Counted from the first letter of the stretch, positions 40,604-50,559 are shown. The stretch: 64,000 nucleotides of DNA from Modestobacter sp. VKM Ac-2984 (GCF_026967985.1 NZ_JAPVBJ010000001.1:186001-250000); one strand, 5' to 3'. Made by a program: numbers and translations. The notes: generated from the letters alone by a model not told the origin.

Positions 40604-42115
40604 TCAGTCACTCTCGCTGGGCTGGCCGCTCTCCCCGCGCCAGGTGGCGAGCCGGCCGGCCCGGCTGACCGCGCGCAGCCGCCGCTCGGCCTCCTGACGG
40701 GACCCGCGCGCGGACACCAGCAGCGCCTGGTCGCCGTGCATCAGCCGGGTGGACCGGTCGGGGACGAACGGCTTGCCGTCCCGGACGACGAGGACGACCG
40801 CGGCGTCCTCGGGCAGCCGGAGCTCGGGCAGGTAGACGCCGTGCAGCCGGGACGTCTCCGGCACCCGGAGCTGCATCAGCTCCGCGCCGAGCTCGTCCAG
40901 CGGGGCGGACTCGACGTCGATGTCCTGCGGGGTGACCGGGGTGGCCAGCCGGAGCAGCCGGGCGACGGCCGGCAGTGACCAGCCTTGCACCACGGTGAAG
41001 ACGACGACGAGCACGAACACCGTGTCGAACACCCGGGTCGCACCGGGCACCTGGGCGGCGATCGGGAACGTCGCGAGCACGATGGGGACGGCGCCGCGCA
41101 GCCCGGCCCAGGAGATGAACAGCTGCTGGGCGATCGGGATGCGGAACCAAACGACGCTCAGCAGCACCGACAGCGGGCGGGCGACCAGCAGCAGCGCGCC
41201 GCCCACGAGCAGCGCCGGCAGCAGGGCGTCGGGCAGCCGGGCCGGGGAGACCAGCAGCCCCAGCAGCACGAACAGGCCGATCTGGGCGAGGCTGGCCAGC
41301 CCCTCCGCGAAGCCGATGGTGCCGGCCCGGTGCGGGAGCGCGGCGTTGCCGAGCACCAGGCCGCACAGGTAGACGGCGACGAAGCCGGAGGTGTGCACCA
41401 GGTCGGCGGAGGCGAAGGCCAGCACGCACAGGGCCACGGTGGCCAGCGGGTAGAAGCCGACCAGCGGCAGGGCGGCGCGCCGGAGCAGCCAGGCCCCGCC
41501 GAAGCCGATCCCGACGCCGATCGCCGTCCCGCCGGCCAGCTCGCCGAGCACCTCGGCCAGGACGAGGTACCAGACCGAGGGGGCCCCGCCGGTGAGCTGC
41601 TCGCTGAGCACCAGGACGAGCAGGATGACCGGGGCGTCGTTCAGCCCGGACTCCAGCTCCAGCGCGGCGACCATCCGCCGGGGCAGCGGGATCCGGCGCA
41701 GGGTGGAGAAGACGGCGGCCGCATCGGTGGAGGTGACCACCGCACCCACCAGCAGGGCGAACAGCCAGTCGAAGTCCAGCAGCCAGACGGCGATCGAGGA
41801 GACGACGGCGATGCTGACCACCACGCCGACGGTGGCCAGTGCGATGCCCGGGCCCACCGCCCGGCGGACGTCGGACCAGCGGGTGGTCAGGCCACCCTCG
41901 GCCAGGATCACCACGAGGGCGGCCACGCCGAGGGTCTGGGTGAGCCCGACGTCCTCGAAGTCGACGCCGAGGCCGCTCTCCCCCAGCGCCACCCCGAACG
42001 CCAGGTAGAGCAGCAGCGACGGGAGCCCGATCCGGTCGGCCAGCCGCAGCGCGACCGCGGCGAGGAGGACGACGAGGGCGCCGACGGCCAGCGCGATGGT
42101 GACCGTCGTGTTCAT
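40604..42115 (-). CDS. Potassium/proton antiporter (NhaP2/CvrA type)
   Basis: 503 residues. A cation:proton antiporter-1 domain with about 12 membrane helices (about 4-385); the STDAAAVFSTLR and LELESGLNDAPVIL segments hold the conserved acidic pair of this family. A TrkA-C-type cytosolic domain follows (about 415-485, ending in LMHGDQALLVSARG), as in K+/H+ antiporters with nucleotide or ion gating. ATG at 42115 is chosen; the frame is open much further upstream, through sequence that overlaps the ileS start region. Probable role: potassium and pH homeostasis. Confidence 0.88.
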   Translation of the reverse strand: MNTTVTIALAVGALVVLLAAVALRLADRIGLPSLLLYLAFGVALGESGLGVDFEDVGLTQTLGVAALVVILAEGGLTTRWSDVRRAVGPGIALATVGVVVSIAVVSSIAVWLLDFDWLFALLVGAVVTSTDAAAVFSTLRRIPLPRRMVAALELESGLNDAPVILLVLVLSEQLTGGAPSVWYLVLAEVLGELAGGTAIGVGIGFGGAWLLRRAALPLVGFYPLATVALCVLAFASADLVHTSGFVAVYLCGLVLGNAALPHRAGTIGFAEGLASLAQIGLFVLLGLLVSPARLPDALLPALLVGGALLLVARPLSVLLSVVWFRIPIAQQLFISWAGLRGAVPIVLATFPIAAQVPGATRVFDTVFVLVVVFTVVQGWSLPAVARLLRLATPVTPQDIDVESAPLDELGAELMQLRVPETSRLHGVYLPELRLPEDAAVVLVVRDGKPFVPDRSTRLMHGDQALLVSARGSRQEAERRLRAVSRAGRLATWRGESGQPSESD

Positions 42116-42211
42116 CGGCGATCCCCCATGGGGGGCAGTCTCCCGTACCGGTGTCCGCGGCCGGTGGCGGCTGCGGACCGGCGGCTGCGCGGAGGTGCTG
42201 GCGGGGTCGGG

Positions 42212-42217
42212 GATGAT
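42212..42217 (+). promoter_or_regulatory. Possible leaderless -10 box for ileS
   Basis: GATGAT, seven bases before the GTG at 42225. The whole divergent gap to the antiporter is only 109 bases, too short for a T-box leader. Confidence 0.4.
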
Positions 42218-42224
42218 GGGCTGC

Positions 42225-45200
42225 GTGAGTGCTCCCTCCGGGCCGTTCCAGGCCCTTCCCCCGCAGGTCGACCTGCCGGCCCTCGAACACGAGGTCCTCG
42301 AGCAGTGGGAGGCCGACAAGGTCTTCGCCCGATCGCTGGAAGGCTCTGCCGACCGGCCGCAGTGGGTCTTCTACGAGGGCCCGCCGACGGCCAACGGCCG
42401 CCCCGGCACCCACCACATCGAGGCGCGGGCGTTCAAGGACGTCTTCCCCCGGTTCAAGACGATGCAGGGCTACCACGTGCCCCGGCGCGCCGGCTGGGAC
42501 TGCCACGGGCTGCCGGTGGAGATCGCCGTGGAGCAGGAGCTCGGCTTCGCCGGCAAGCCCGACATCGAGCGGTACGGGATCGCGGAGTTCAACGCCCGCT
42601 GCCGGGAGTCGGTGGAGCGGCACGTCGGCGCGTTCGCCGAGCTGACCCAGCGGATGGGCTACTGGGTCGACATGTCGACGGCCTACCGGACCATGGACGC
42701 CAGCTACATCGAGAGCGTCTGGTGGTCGCTGCAGCAGGTGTTCGACAAGGGCCTGCTCGTGGAGGACCACCGGGTCGCCCCGTACTGCCCGCGCTGCGGC
42801 ACCGGTCTGAGCGACCACGAGGTCGCCCAGGGCTACGAGACGCTCACCGACCCCTCGGTCTACGTCCGGCTCCCGGTGACCAGCGGCGACTGGGCGGGGA
42901 AGGCCGACCTGCTGATCTGGACGACGACGCCGTGGACGCTCCCCTCCAACACCGCGGTCGCCGTGCACCCCGACGTCACCTACGTGGTGGCCCGCACGGA
43001 CGACGGGACGTTCGTCGTCGCCGAGCCGCTGCTGACCGCGGTGCTCGGTGAGAACGTGAAGGTGCTGGCCCGCACCACCGGCCGGGACTGGGAGCGGGTG
43101 CACTACCAGCGGCCGTTCGAGCTGGTCGACTTCCCGGAGGGGGACGCGCACTTCGTCGTCCTGGCCGAGTACGTCACCACCGAGGACGGCACCGGGCTGG
43201 TGCACCAGTCCCCCGCCTTCGGCGCCGACGACTTCACCGTCTGCCGGTCCTACGGCCTGCCGGTGGTCAACCCGATCGACGCCTCCGGCCACTTCGTCGC
43301 CGACGTGCCGCTGGTCGGCGGGCACTTCTTCAAGGCCGCCGACCCGGCCCTGGTGCAGGACCTGCAGGACCGGGGCATGCTGTACCGGGAGCTGCGGTAC
43401 GAGCACAGCTACCCGCACTGCTGGCGCTGCCACACGCCGCTGATGTACTACGCACAGCCGTCCTGGTACATCCGCACCAGCCAGGTCAAGGACCAGCTGC
43501 TGGCGCAGAACGAGCGCACGAACTGGCACCCCGAGAGCATCCAGTGGGGCCGCTACGGCGACTGGCTGAACAACAACGTCGACTGGGCGCTGTCCCGGGA
43601 CCGGTACTGGGGCACGCCGCTGCCGATCTGGCGCAACGACGCCGACCCGAGTCGGATGGTGGTCATCGGCTCGCTGGCCGAGCTGTCCGAGCGCACCGGC
43701 CGCGACCTGTCCGACCTGGACCCGCACCGGCCGTTCATCGACGAGGTGACCTTCACCGTGCCGGGTGAGGAGGGCACCTACCGCCGGGTCCGGCAGGTCA
43801 TCGACGCCTGGTACGACTCCGGTTCGATGCCGTTCGCCCAGTGGGGCGCGCCGCACCGCAACAAGGCGGAGTTCGAGGCGGCGTACCCGGCGCAGTTCAT
43901 CGCCGAGGCGATCGACCAGACGCGCGGGTGGTTCTACACGCTCATGGCGGTCGGCACGCTGGTGTTCGAGCAGAGCTCCTACGAGAACGTGCTGTGCCTG
44001 GGGCACATCCTGGCCGAGGACGGCCGGAAGATGAGCAAGCACCTGGGCAACATCCTGGAGCCGATGCCGCTGATGGACCGGCACGGCGCCGACGCCGTCC
44101 GCTGGTTCATGCTGGCCGGCGGCTCGCCCTGGTCGGCCCGCCGGGTCGGCCACGAGACGCTGTCCGAGGTCGTCCGCAAGGTCCTGCTGACCTACTGGAA
44201 CACCGCCAGCTTCTTCACCCTCTACGCCGAGACGAACGGCTGGGACCCGGCCGTCACCCCCGCTCCCCCGCGCGCCGAGCGACCGCTGCTGGACCGCTGG
44301 GCGCTGGCGGAGCTGGCGTCGGTGACCGCCGGCGTCACCGACGCGCTGGAGCGGTTCGACACCCAGACCGCCGGGCGGCTGATCGCCGAGTTCGTCGACG
44401 ACCTGTCCAACTGGTACGTGCGGCGCAGCCGGCGACGGTTCTGGGACGGCGACCCGGCGGCGCTGGGCACCCTGCACGAGGTGCTCGACACGCTGACCCG
44501 TCTGATGGCGCCGTTCACCCCGTTCGTGACCGAGCGGGTGTGGCGCGGCGTCGTCGTGCCCGGGCAGGTGGCGGCGGTCGACTCGGTGCACCTGGCGAGC
44601 TGGCCGGCCGTCGACGAGGACGCCCGGGACGACGCGCTGGTCGACCAGGTCGCCCTGGTCCGGCGCCTGGTCGAGCTGGGCCGGTCCGCCCGCACCGCGG
44701 GCAAGGCCCGCACCCGCCAGCCCCTGGCCCGTGCGCTGGTGGCCGCGCCGGGGTGGGCGCAGCTGCCGCGGGAGCTGGTCGCCGAGGTGGCCGAGGAACT
44801 GAACGTCGCGGAGCTGACCGAGCTCGCCGGGGTCGACGGCTCGCTGGTCGACGTCTCGGTCAAGGTGGACTTCCGGGCGGTGGGGCGCCGGATGGGCAAG
44901 CAGGTGCAGGCGGTCGCCGCCGCGGTCGCCGCCGCCGACGCGGCCGAGCTGGTCGCCGCCTACCGGGCCGGGTCGGCGACCGTGCCGGTCGACGGAGCGC
45001 CGGTGCCGCTCGTCGAGGGCGACCTGGTGATCACCGAGACGCCCCGGGAGGGCTGGACGGTGGCCTCGGCCGGCGGGCTCACCGTCGCCCTGGACCTGAC
45101 CCTCACCCCGGAGCTGGAGCGGGCCGGGCTGGCGCGCGAGGTCGTGCGGTTGGTGCAGGACGCCCGCAAGTCCAGCGGGCTGGCGGTCAGCGACCGGATC

Positions 45201-45368
45201 GAGGTGTGGTGGACCGGCGAGGGGGCCGTGGCCCAGGCGCTCACCGAGCACGCCGCCCCGCTGGCCGCGGAGGTGCTGGCCACCACCGTGCACGCCCAGG
45301 AGGCCGGGGCCGGCGACGGGCTCGAGGGCCCCGCCGGCGCCCGGGTCTGGATCACCCCGGCGCGCTGA
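42225..45368 (+). CDS. ileS: Isoleucyl-tRNA synthetase, eukaryote-like type
   Basis: Charges tRNA-Ile. 1047 residues. The N-terminal signature is EGPPTANGRPGTHHIEARAF, where GTHH (61-64) stands in place of HIGH; KMSKH is at 602-606. A CP1 editing domain is present (DLLIWTTTPWTLPSNTAVAV, GTGLVHQSPAFGADDF). The two CxxC pairs around PYCPRCG and HCWRCHTP are seen. The sequence type (long, GTHH) resembles the IleRS group that in other species is linked to mupirocin tolerance; that is only a family-level remark. GTG at 42225 is chosen from similarity and the -10 spacing. Two hairpins follow the stop. Confidence 0.95.
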   Translation: MSAPSGPFQALPPQVDLPALEHEVLEQWEADKVFARSLEGSADRPQWVFYEGPPTANGRPGTHHIEARAFKDVFPRFKTMQGYHVPRRAGWDCHGLPVEIAVEQELGFAGKPDIERYGIAEFNARCRESVERHVGAFAELTQRMGYWVDMSTAYRTMDASYIESVWWSLQQVFDKGLLVEDHRVAPYCPRCGTGLSDHEVAQGYETLTDPSVYVRLPVTSGDWAGKADLLIWTTTPWTLPSNTAVAVHPDVTYVVARTDDGTFVVAEPLLTAVLGENVKVLARTTGRDWERVHYQRPFELVDFPEGDAHFVVLAEYVTTEDGTGLVHQSPAFGADDFTVCRSYGLPVVNPIDASGHFVADVPLVGGHFFKAADPALVQDLQDRGMLYRELRYEHSYPHCWRCHTPLMYYAQPSWYIRTSQVKDQLLAQNERTNWHPESIQWGRYGDWLNNNVDWALSRDRYWGTPLPIWRNDADPSRMVVIGSLAELSERTGRDLSDLDPHRPFIDEVTFTVPGEEGTYRRVRQVIDAWYDSGSMPFAQWGAPHRNKAEFEAAYPAQFIAEAIDQTRGWFYTLMAVGTLVFEQSSYENVLCLGHILAEDGRKMSKHLGNILEPMPLMDRHGADAVRWFMLAGGSPWSARRVGHETLSEVVRKVLLTYWNTASFFTLYAETNGWDPAVTPAPPRAERPLLDRWALAELASVTAGVTDALERFDTQTAGRLIAEFVDDLSNWYVRRSRRRFWDGDPAALGTLHEVLDTLTRLMAPFTPFVTERVWRGVVVPGQVAAVDSVHLASWPAVDEDARDDALVDQVALVRRLVELGRSARTAGKARTRQPLARALVAAPGWAQLPRELVAEVAEELNVAELTELAGVDGSLVDVSVKVDFRAVGRRMGKQVQAVAAAVAAADAAELVAAYRAGSATVPVDGAPVPLVEGDLVITETPREGWTVASAGGLTVALDLTLTPELERAGLAREVVRLVQDARKSSGLAVSDRIEVWWTGEGAVAQALTEHAAPLAAEVLATTVHAQEAGAGDGLEGPAGARVWITPAR

Positions 45369-45372
45369 CGTC

Positions 45373-45406
45373 GGACGGGCCCCCGGTCAGCACCGGGGGC
45401 CCGTCC
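45373..45406 (+). terminator. Terminator hairpin after ileS
   Basis: Perfect 15-base arms (45373-45387 and 45392-45406) with loop CAGC, four bases after the ileS stop codon. Confidence 0.8.
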
Positions 45407-45435
45407 CGTTCCCTGCGACCCACCGCGAGCCACCG

Positions 45436-45480
45436 CAGCACAGAGCCCCGCCGGACCAGGTCCGGCGGGGCTCTGTGCTG
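45436..45480. terminator. Bidirectional terminator between ileS and divIVA
   Basis: A perfect palindrome with 22-base arms (45436-45457 and 45459-45480) around a single base. It lies 14 bases from the divIVA stop and behind the ileS terminator, so it probably serves the minus-strand cell division transcript and backs up ileS termination. Confidence 0.8.
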
Positions 45481-45494
45481 CTGTGCGTGGTGTG

Positions 45495-46232
45495 TCAGGC
45501 GCTGACGTGCTGGCTCTGCCGGCTGGCGGACGCCGGTTCGGCCGAGCCGCGGCTGTCCAGGTCGCGCAGGTGCGACTCCAGGTAGGAGCGCAGCCGGGTG
45601 CGGTACTCCCGCTCGAAGGTGCGCAGCTCGTCCACCTTGCGCTCGAGGCTGGCCCGCTTCTCCTCCAGGGAGCCCATCGCCTCCACGTGCTTGCGCTCGG
45701 CGTCCTGGGCGAGGGCGGTGGCCTTGGCGCGGGCCTCGCGCTCCATCGTGTCCGCGCGGGTGCGGGCGTCGCCGAGCATGGCGTCGGCGCGGCTCTTGGC
45801 CTCACCGACCATCTGCTCGCTCTTGGCCCGCGCCTCGGACATCATCCGGTCGCTGCTGCTCTTGGCGGTGCCCACCATCTGGTCGGCCTGGGCCTTGGCC
45901 TCGTTGACGTGCCGCTCGGCCGTCTCGGTGGCCAGCGCCAGCATCCGGGAGGCGCGGATCGCGTCGTCCTCGCGCACCTGCGCCGCCGCCGTCTGCGCCG
46001 GCGGGGGCGGCGGGGCCGCGACGGTCATCGGCGCGGACTCGGGCCGTTCCTCCCGCACAGCGGACCCGGTGCCACCGGAGGCGCGCAGGTCGTTGTTCTC
46101 CTCGATGAGCCGGGCCAGCTCGGCCTCGACCACGTCGAGGAAGGCGTCCACCTCGTCCTCGTCGTAGCCGCGCTTGCCGATCGGCGGCTTCTTAAAGACG
46201 ACGTTGTGCACGTCGGCGGGAGTCAGTGGCAT
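45495..46232 (-). CDS. divIVA: Cell division/polar growth protein DivIVA (Wag31)
   Basis: Coiled-coil scaffold that binds curved membrane and directs wall growth and septum placement in actinobacteria. 245 residues. The N-terminal lipid-binding domain [19 protein letters not shown] to about residue 60 is characteristic. A Pro-rich linker (about 70-82) follows, then a long coiled coil (about 95-225) with heptad-like Ala/Glu/Lys repeats ([18 protein letters not shown] and relatives). The frame begins with a GTG at 46241, but GAGGTGA lies five bases before the ATG at 46232, which gives the known N-terminus. Last gene of the division cluster here. Confidence 0.95.
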   Translation of the reverse strand: MPLTPADVHNVVFKKPPIGKRGYDEDEVDAFLDVVEAELARLIEENNDLRASGGTGSAVREERPESAPMTVAAPPPPPAQTAAAQVREDDAIRASRMLALATETAERHVNEAKAQADQMVGTAKSSSDRMMSEARAKSEQMVGEAKSRADAMLGDARTRADTMEREARAKATALAQDAERKHVEAMGSLEEKRASLERKVDELRTFEREYRTRLRSYLESHLRDLDSRGSAEPASASRQSQHVSA

Positions 46233-46329
46233 GCGGCTCACCTCAGGTCGGGCGGGAGGAACGGGGACGGATCCAGATCGGCGGCGAACCGGTTCGGGTC
46301 CACACCCCGTTCGGGCACGGTACGACGGA

Positions 46330-46629
46330 TCATGCGATGTTGTAGGCGATGCTGCTCAGGATGCTGCGCAGGAGGATCACGCCGATCAGCAGCACCATAA
46401 ACCCCAGATCGAGGCGGATGGACCCGAGGTTGAGCGGCGGGATGACCTTGCGCACCGCCTTGAGCGGCGGGTCGGTCGCTGCGTAGACGACCTCGAGCCC
46501 CGCCGCGACCAGACCCTGGGGGCGCCAGCTGCGCGCGAGCACCATCACCCAGTCCACGACGAACCGGGCGAAGAGGAGGATCAGGAAGACGAGCAGGATC
46601 GACGAGACGATCTGCAGAAGGAGAGGCAC
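46330..46629 (-). CDS. YggT family membrane protein
   Basis: 99 residues with two hydrophobic helices, at about 4-27 and 75-95, joined by a segment with the family pattern [24 protein letters not shown]. YggT proteins stand next to sepF and divIVA in many Gram-positive bacteria; they are thought to help in envelope or osmotic stress, with no defined biochemical activity. GTG start at 46629. Confidence 0.92.
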   Translation of the reverse strand: MPLLLQIVSSILLVFLILLFARFVVDWVMVLARSWRPQGLVAAGLEVVYAATDPPLKAVRKVIPPLNLGSIRLDLGFMVLLIGVILLRSILSSIAYNIA

Positions 46630-46680
46630 GGTCCTCGCTCGTTCGGGAGCACCTCACGCCGGGGCGCGGGGTGCACGGGG

Positions 46681-47496
46681 TCAGGACTGGCTGAAGAAGC
46701 CGCCCTCACGGATGCGGGCCTTGTCCTCAGCCGTCACGTCGACGTCCTGCGGACTGAGCAGGAAGACCTTGGCCGTGACTCGCTCGATACTACCGTGCAG
46801 CCCGAACGTCAGACCGATGGCGAAGTCGACGAGCCGCTTCGCGTCGGCGTGCTCCATGTCGGTCAGGTTCATGATCACCGGCATGCCGTCCCGGAACCGC
46901 TCACCGATGGTGCGGGCCTCGTTGTAGGAGGCCGGGTGCACGGTGGTGATCCGGTAGCCCTGCGGAGCCGGCGACGGCACCGGTGCGGGGGCCGGGACGG
47001 GCTCGGGAGCCGGCGCCACGGGCTCGCTCATGGCCAGACCGGCCGCGGCGCCGGAGCCCCCGGAGCTGATCCGGCTGCGGCCCGACGAGCCGGCGCCGGT
47101 GCTCCCGGCGGCGGACAGCCCGCTGCCGGCCAGGCGTGCGGCGGTGCTGCCGCTGGACGGCGCGCCGGCCAGGCCGATGGTCCGCGGCGTGGCCGGCCGC
47201 CGGCCTAGGGAGACCTCGGGCTCGGGTGCGCGCTCCTCGACCGGCTCGTCGACCGGGCGCACGCCGGCGTACTCGGTGTCGTAGCCACCGCCGTAGCCGC
47301 TGCCGTAGCCGTAGCGGGACTCCTCGGCCACGGGGTCGGCGTCGTCGGCGGCGTAGCGGTCGTAGCCGCGGTCATAGCCCCGGTCGTCGCGGTCGTAGTC
47401 GCTCTGCCGTGCGGCGTAGCGGTCGTACCCGCCACGGGTGTCGTCGTCCTCGACGAGGCCGAGGTAGACCCCCATCCTCCGCATCGCTCCCGCCAT
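46681..47496 (-). CDS. sepF: Cell division protein SepF
   Basis: Membrane anchor for FtsZ filaments in bacteria without FtsA. 271 residues. The N-terminal amphipathic helix [19 protein letters not shown] would insert into the membrane. Residues about 20-80 are rich in Tyr, Asp, Arg and Gly repeats, followed by a Pro/Ala/Ser linker to about 175; the compact SepF domain ([20 protein letters not shown] onward) forms the rest. The central linker is long. The frame is open to 47544, but ATG at 47496 has GGGAGA at good spacing and gives the known N-terminus. Confidence 0.94.
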   Translation of the reverse strand: MAGAMRRMGVYLGLVEDDDTRGGYDRYAARQSDYDRDDRGYDRGYDRYAADDADPVAEESRYGYGSGYGGGYDTEYAGVRPVDEPVEERAPEPEVSLGRRPATPRTIGLAGAPSSGSTAARLAGSGLSAAGSTGAGSSGRSRISSGGSGAAAGLAMSEPVAPAPEPVPAPAPVPSPAPQGYRITTVHPASYNEARTIGERFRDGMPVIMNLTDMEHADAKRLVDFAIGLTFGLHGSIERVTAKVFLLSPQDVDVTAEDKARIREGGFFSQS

Positions 47497-47639
47497 CGGA
47501 CGTCTCCCTCTGGTCTCGTCGGCGCTGGACGCCCCGCGCTGCAATCAGGTGCCTGGGTGGTTCAGGTGGTGCTGGTGTTCCAGGTGGGACTCGGGAGGCG
47601 CAGGAGTGCCACGCCACTCCCCCGCACCACAGCCCGGTG

Positions 47640-48380
47640 TCACTGCTCTGCACCGGAGGTTAGGGGGCGCGTCCCGAACAACGCAGTACCGACACGCACC
47701 ACGGTGGCCCCAGCTGTCACAGCAGCCTCCAGGTCGCCGCTCATGCCTGCCGATGTATCCGTGGCATCAGGATGGTCGGCGCGCAGCCGGGTGGCCAGCC
47801 CGGCCAGGCGCTGGAACGCCGGGGCGGGCTCCGCACCCCGCGGGGCCACCGCCATCAGACCGCGCAGCCGGAGCTCCGGCGCGCCGGCGATGGCGTCCGC
47901 GAGGCCGGGGACGTCGGCCGGCGCGGCCCCGCCCCGACTGCCGAGCTCGCCCTCCGGGCCACCCAGGTCGACCTGGACGTAGACGTCCAGGACCCGCTGC
48001 TCACGCTCGGCGGCCCGGGCCAGGGCCGTCACCAGCGAGGCGCGGTCCACCGAGTGCACCGTGGCACCGAGCCGGGCCACCGGGGTCACCTTGTTCCGCT
48101 GCAGCTGCCCGACGAGGTGCCAGTGCAGCTCGGGGACGGCGGGGTCCTCGGCCAGGGCCGCCGCCTTGCCGGCCAGCTCCTGCACCCGGTTCTCGGCGAA
48201 GTGCCGTTGCCCGAGCGCCGCGAGGGCCCGGACGTCGTCGGCCGACCAGGTCTTGCTCACCGCCAGCAGCCGCACCTCGGCCGGGTCCCGTCCGGCGGCC
48301 CGGGCGGCGTCGTCGATCCGGGCGCGGACGGCCCGCAGGTTCTCGGCGAGGGACGGCCTGTTCTCGGCGACGGGCGACAT
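47640..48380 (-). CDS. PLP homeostasis protein (YggS/PLPBP family)
   Basis: 246 residues, single barrel of the alanine racemase fold without the second domain. The PLP lysine is in LLAVSKTWSADDV (about residue 43); HFAENRVQEL, HWHLVGQLQRNK and GLMAVAP are typical. These proteins bind PLP and keep its pool balanced; they are not active racemases. The gene sits between pgeF and sepF, the usual position in actinobacterial division clusters. ATG at 48380 with GGGGAGGATG upstream. Confidence 0.93.
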   Translation of the reverse strand: MSPVAENRPSLAENLRAVRARIDDAARAAGRDPAEVRLLAVSKTWSADDVRALAALGQRHFAENRVQELAGKAAALAEDPAVPELHWHLVGQLQRNKVTPVARLGATVHSVDRASLVTALARAAEREQRVLDVYVQVDLGGPEGELGSRGGAAPADVPGLADAIAGAPELRLRGLMAVAPRGAEPAPAFQRLAGLATRLRADHPDATDTSAGMSGDLEAAVTAGATVVRVGTALFGTRPLTSGAEQ

Positions 48381-48434
48381 GGCCTCATCCTCCCCGCAGG
48401 GAACGCATCGCTCCCCCGGCGGGTGGACCGCCTG

Positions 48435-48488
48435 ATCCCGTCCCGGGGCCCACCGCGAGCATGCGTGCGGCGGGCCCCGGGACGGGAT
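48435..48488. repeat. Diverged palindromic repeat, possible copy 4
   Basis: Perfect 17-base arms (48435-48451 and 48472-48488) around a core CACCGC-N8-GTGCGGC that shares CCCACCGC and GCGGCGGG with copies 1-3. It directly follows the pgeF stop (48492) on the minus strand and lies 54 bases before yggS. Confidence 0.6.
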
Positions 48489-48491
48489 GGG

Positions 48492-49226
48492 TCAGGAGCC
48501 GAGCCAGACCACGCCGGCCTGGCGACCGGTCACGCCGTCGCGCCGGTGGCTGAACAGCCGAGGGTCCTCGACGGTGCAGCGTGGGTCGTGCACGACCTGC
48601 CCGACCCCCGCACCGCGCAGCACCTCGGCGATCCCCGCCCGCAGGTCCAGCCCCGGGGTGCCGCGTCGAGTGCGGACGGCGCTGGCCGGGGCGACCCGGG
48701 CGACGTCGGCCTGCATCTGCGCGGGCACCTCGTAGTCCAGCCCGCAGACGGCCGGGCCGAGCAGCGCTTCCACGTCGCCCGGCCGGGAGCCCAGCCGGGT
48801 CATCGCCGCCAGCGTGGCCGGGACGACGCCGGCCCGCACCCCCTCGCGACCGGCGTGGACGGCGGCGACCACCCCGGCGACGGGGTCGGCCAGCAGCACC
48901 GGCACGCAGTCGGCGACCAGCACGCACAACACCAGCCCGGGGGTGGCGGTGACGAGTGCGTCGACGTCGGCGACCGGGTTCTCGTCGGCGTCCTCGACGA
49001 TCGCGACGCCGGTGCCGTGCACCTGGGTCATCCAGAGCAGCCGATCGGCGGGCACGCCGAGCTCACCGGCCAGCCGTGCCCGGTTGGCGGCGACGGCGTC
49101 CGGGTCGTCGCCGACGTGGCTCCCCAGGTTGAAGGAGTCGTACGGCGCGACAGAACGGCCGCCCCGCCGGTCGGTGACGACCCGACGGGGTCGCACCGCC
49201 GACGGAGCGGCCGGTCCTGCACTCAC
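48492..49226 (-). CDS. pgeF: Laccase-domain protein, peptidoglycan editing factor PgeF (YlmD/YfiH)
   Basis: 244 residues. The DUF152 family places His, Cys and His in three motifs, here MTQVHGTGV, VADCVPVLLAD and AVHAGREG. Homologues have been described as multicopper polyphenol oxidases, purine nucleoside phosphorylases and editors of peptidoglycan precursors. In most homologues the third motif reads HAGWRG; here a Trp is replaced (HAGREG). GTG at 49226, 13 bases after the ftsZ stop, is used because the upstream part of the frame (to 49472) lies inside ftsZ. Confidence 0.9.
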   Translation of the reverse strand: MSAGPAAPSAVRPRRVVTDRRGGRSVAPYDSFNLGSHVGDDPDAVAANRARLAGELGVPADRLLWMTQVHGTGVAIVEDADENPVADVDALVTATPGLVLCVLVADCVPVLLADPVAGVVAAVHAGREGVRAGVVPATLAAMTRLGSRPGDVEALLGPAVCGLDYEVPAQMQADVARVAPASAVRTRRGTPGLDLRAGIAEVLRGAGVGQVVHDPRCTVEDPRLFSHRRDGVTGRQAGVVWLGS

Positions 49227-49239
49227 TGCGGTGCGGACG

Positions 49240-50559
49240 TCACTGGCTGCGGAGGAACTCGGGGATGTCGAGCTCCTCCTCGAAGTCGTCCGAGGCCAGC
49301 GGCCGACGGGTGGTGCCACCCTGGCCGCCACCCTGCCCGGCGATCGGCGGCAGCGGCGGCACGGTGATCCCACCCCCCTGCGGCGCACTGCCGGGCTGAC
49401 CCGGGCGCGGCGCCGACGGGGAGGAGGCCGCCGGGGCGGCCGGCGCCTGCGGCGGCGCGGCCGGAGCCGCACCGGCCGGCCGCTCCCCCGTCTGCACCGG
49501 CGCCGACGGACGGGCCGCCGGCGGGGTGCTCACCGGTGCGGCCGGCGCTGCCGGCGCGGTGGGTGCCGACGTCGCCAGCGGGGTGCTGCCGGCGTCCTTG
49601 CGGGTGCCGGGCTTGCCACCGTCGAAACCGGCCGCGATGACGGTCACCCGCACCTCGTCACCGAGGGCGTCGTCGATGACGGCGCCGAAGATGATGTTGG
49701 CGTCCGGGTGGGCGGCGTCGGAGACGAGCGAGGCAGCCTCGTTGATCTCGAACAGCCCCAGGTCCGACCCACCGGAGATCGACAGCAGGACGCCGTGGGC
49801 GCCCTCCATCGAGGCCTCCAGCAGGGGCGAGGCGATCGCCTGTTCAGCCGCCAACAGGGCGCGGTTGTCCCCGCGCGCACTGCCGATGCCCATCAGCGCC
49901 GAGCCGGCTCCGGACATGACCGACTTGACGTCGGCGAAGTCCAGGTTGATCAGACCGGGCGTGGTGATCAGGTCGGTGATGCCCTGCACACCGGAGAGCA
50001 GCACCTGGTCGGCGGTGCGGAAGGCGTCCATCACGCTGACGTTCCGGTCGCCCAGCTGCAACAGCCGGTCGTTCGGGATCACGATGAGCGTGTCGCACTC
50101 GTTGCGCAGCTCCTCGATGCCCGTCTCGGCCTGGACCGCCCGCCGCTTCCCCTCGAAGGAGAACGGGCGGGTGACCACGCCGATCGTGAGCGCGCCGAGC
50201 TTGCGGGAGATGGAGGCGACGACGGGCGCACCACCGGTGCCCGTGCCACCGCCCTCGCCGGCGGTCACGAAGACCATGTCGGCGCCCTTGAGCACCTCTT
50301 CGATCTCCTCGCGGTGGTCCTCGGCGGCCTGCCGGCCGACGTCCGGCTGCGCACCGGCGCCCAGGCCGCGGGTGAGCTCACGACCGACGTCGAGCTTGAC
50401 GTCGGCGTCGCTCATCAGCAGCGCCTGTGCATCGGTGTTGATCGCGATGAACTCGACCCCCTTGAGGCCGACCTCGATCATGCGGTTGACCGCGTTCACC
50501 CCGCCGCCGCCGATGCCGACGACCTTGATGACCGCTAGGTAGTTGTGCGGAGGTGTCAT
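49240..50559 (-). CDS. ftsZ: Cell division GTPase FtsZ
   Basis: Tubulin-like GTPase that forms the division ring. 439 residues. The GTP-binding GGGTGTG is at 103-109 and the T7 loop [14 protein letters not shown] is near 206-219. After the globular part (to about 312) a Pro/Ala-rich linker of about 100 residues leads to the C-terminal peptide [16 protein letters not shown], which binds partners such as SepF. ATG at 50559. Unlike the upstream wall genes it is set off by 319 bases that hold a distinct promoter. Confidence 0.97.
   Translation of the reverse strand: MTPPHNYLAVIKVVGIGGGGVNAVNRMIEVGLKGVEFIAINTDAQALLMSDADVKLDVGRELTRGLGAGAQPDVGRQAAEDHREEIEEVLKGADMVFVTAGEGGGTGTGGAPVVASISRKLGALTIGVVTRPFSFEGKRRAVQAETGIEELRNECDTLIVIPNDRLLQLGDRNVSVMDAFRTADQVLLSGVQGITDLITTPGLINLDFADVKSVMSGAGSALMGIGSARGDNRALLAAEQAIASPLLEASMEGAHGVLLSISGGSDLGLFEINEAASLVSDAAHPDANIIFGAVIDDALGDEVRVTVIAAGFDGGKPGTRKDAGSTPLATSAPTAPAAPAAPVSTPPAARPSAPVQTGERPAGAAPAAPPQAPAAPAASSPSAPRPGQPGSAPQGGGITVPPLPPIAGQGGGQGGTTRRPLASDDFEEELDIPEFLRSQ

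Noticed and set aside
42116-42224. T-box riboswitch for ileS
   Set aside because: The gap is too short and no TGGNACCGCG-like antiterminator sequence is visible.
40608-45293. A 1561-codon minus-strand frame opposite ileS
   Set aside because: Runs through ileS antisense and the antiporter gene in the wrong frame; no recognisable domain.
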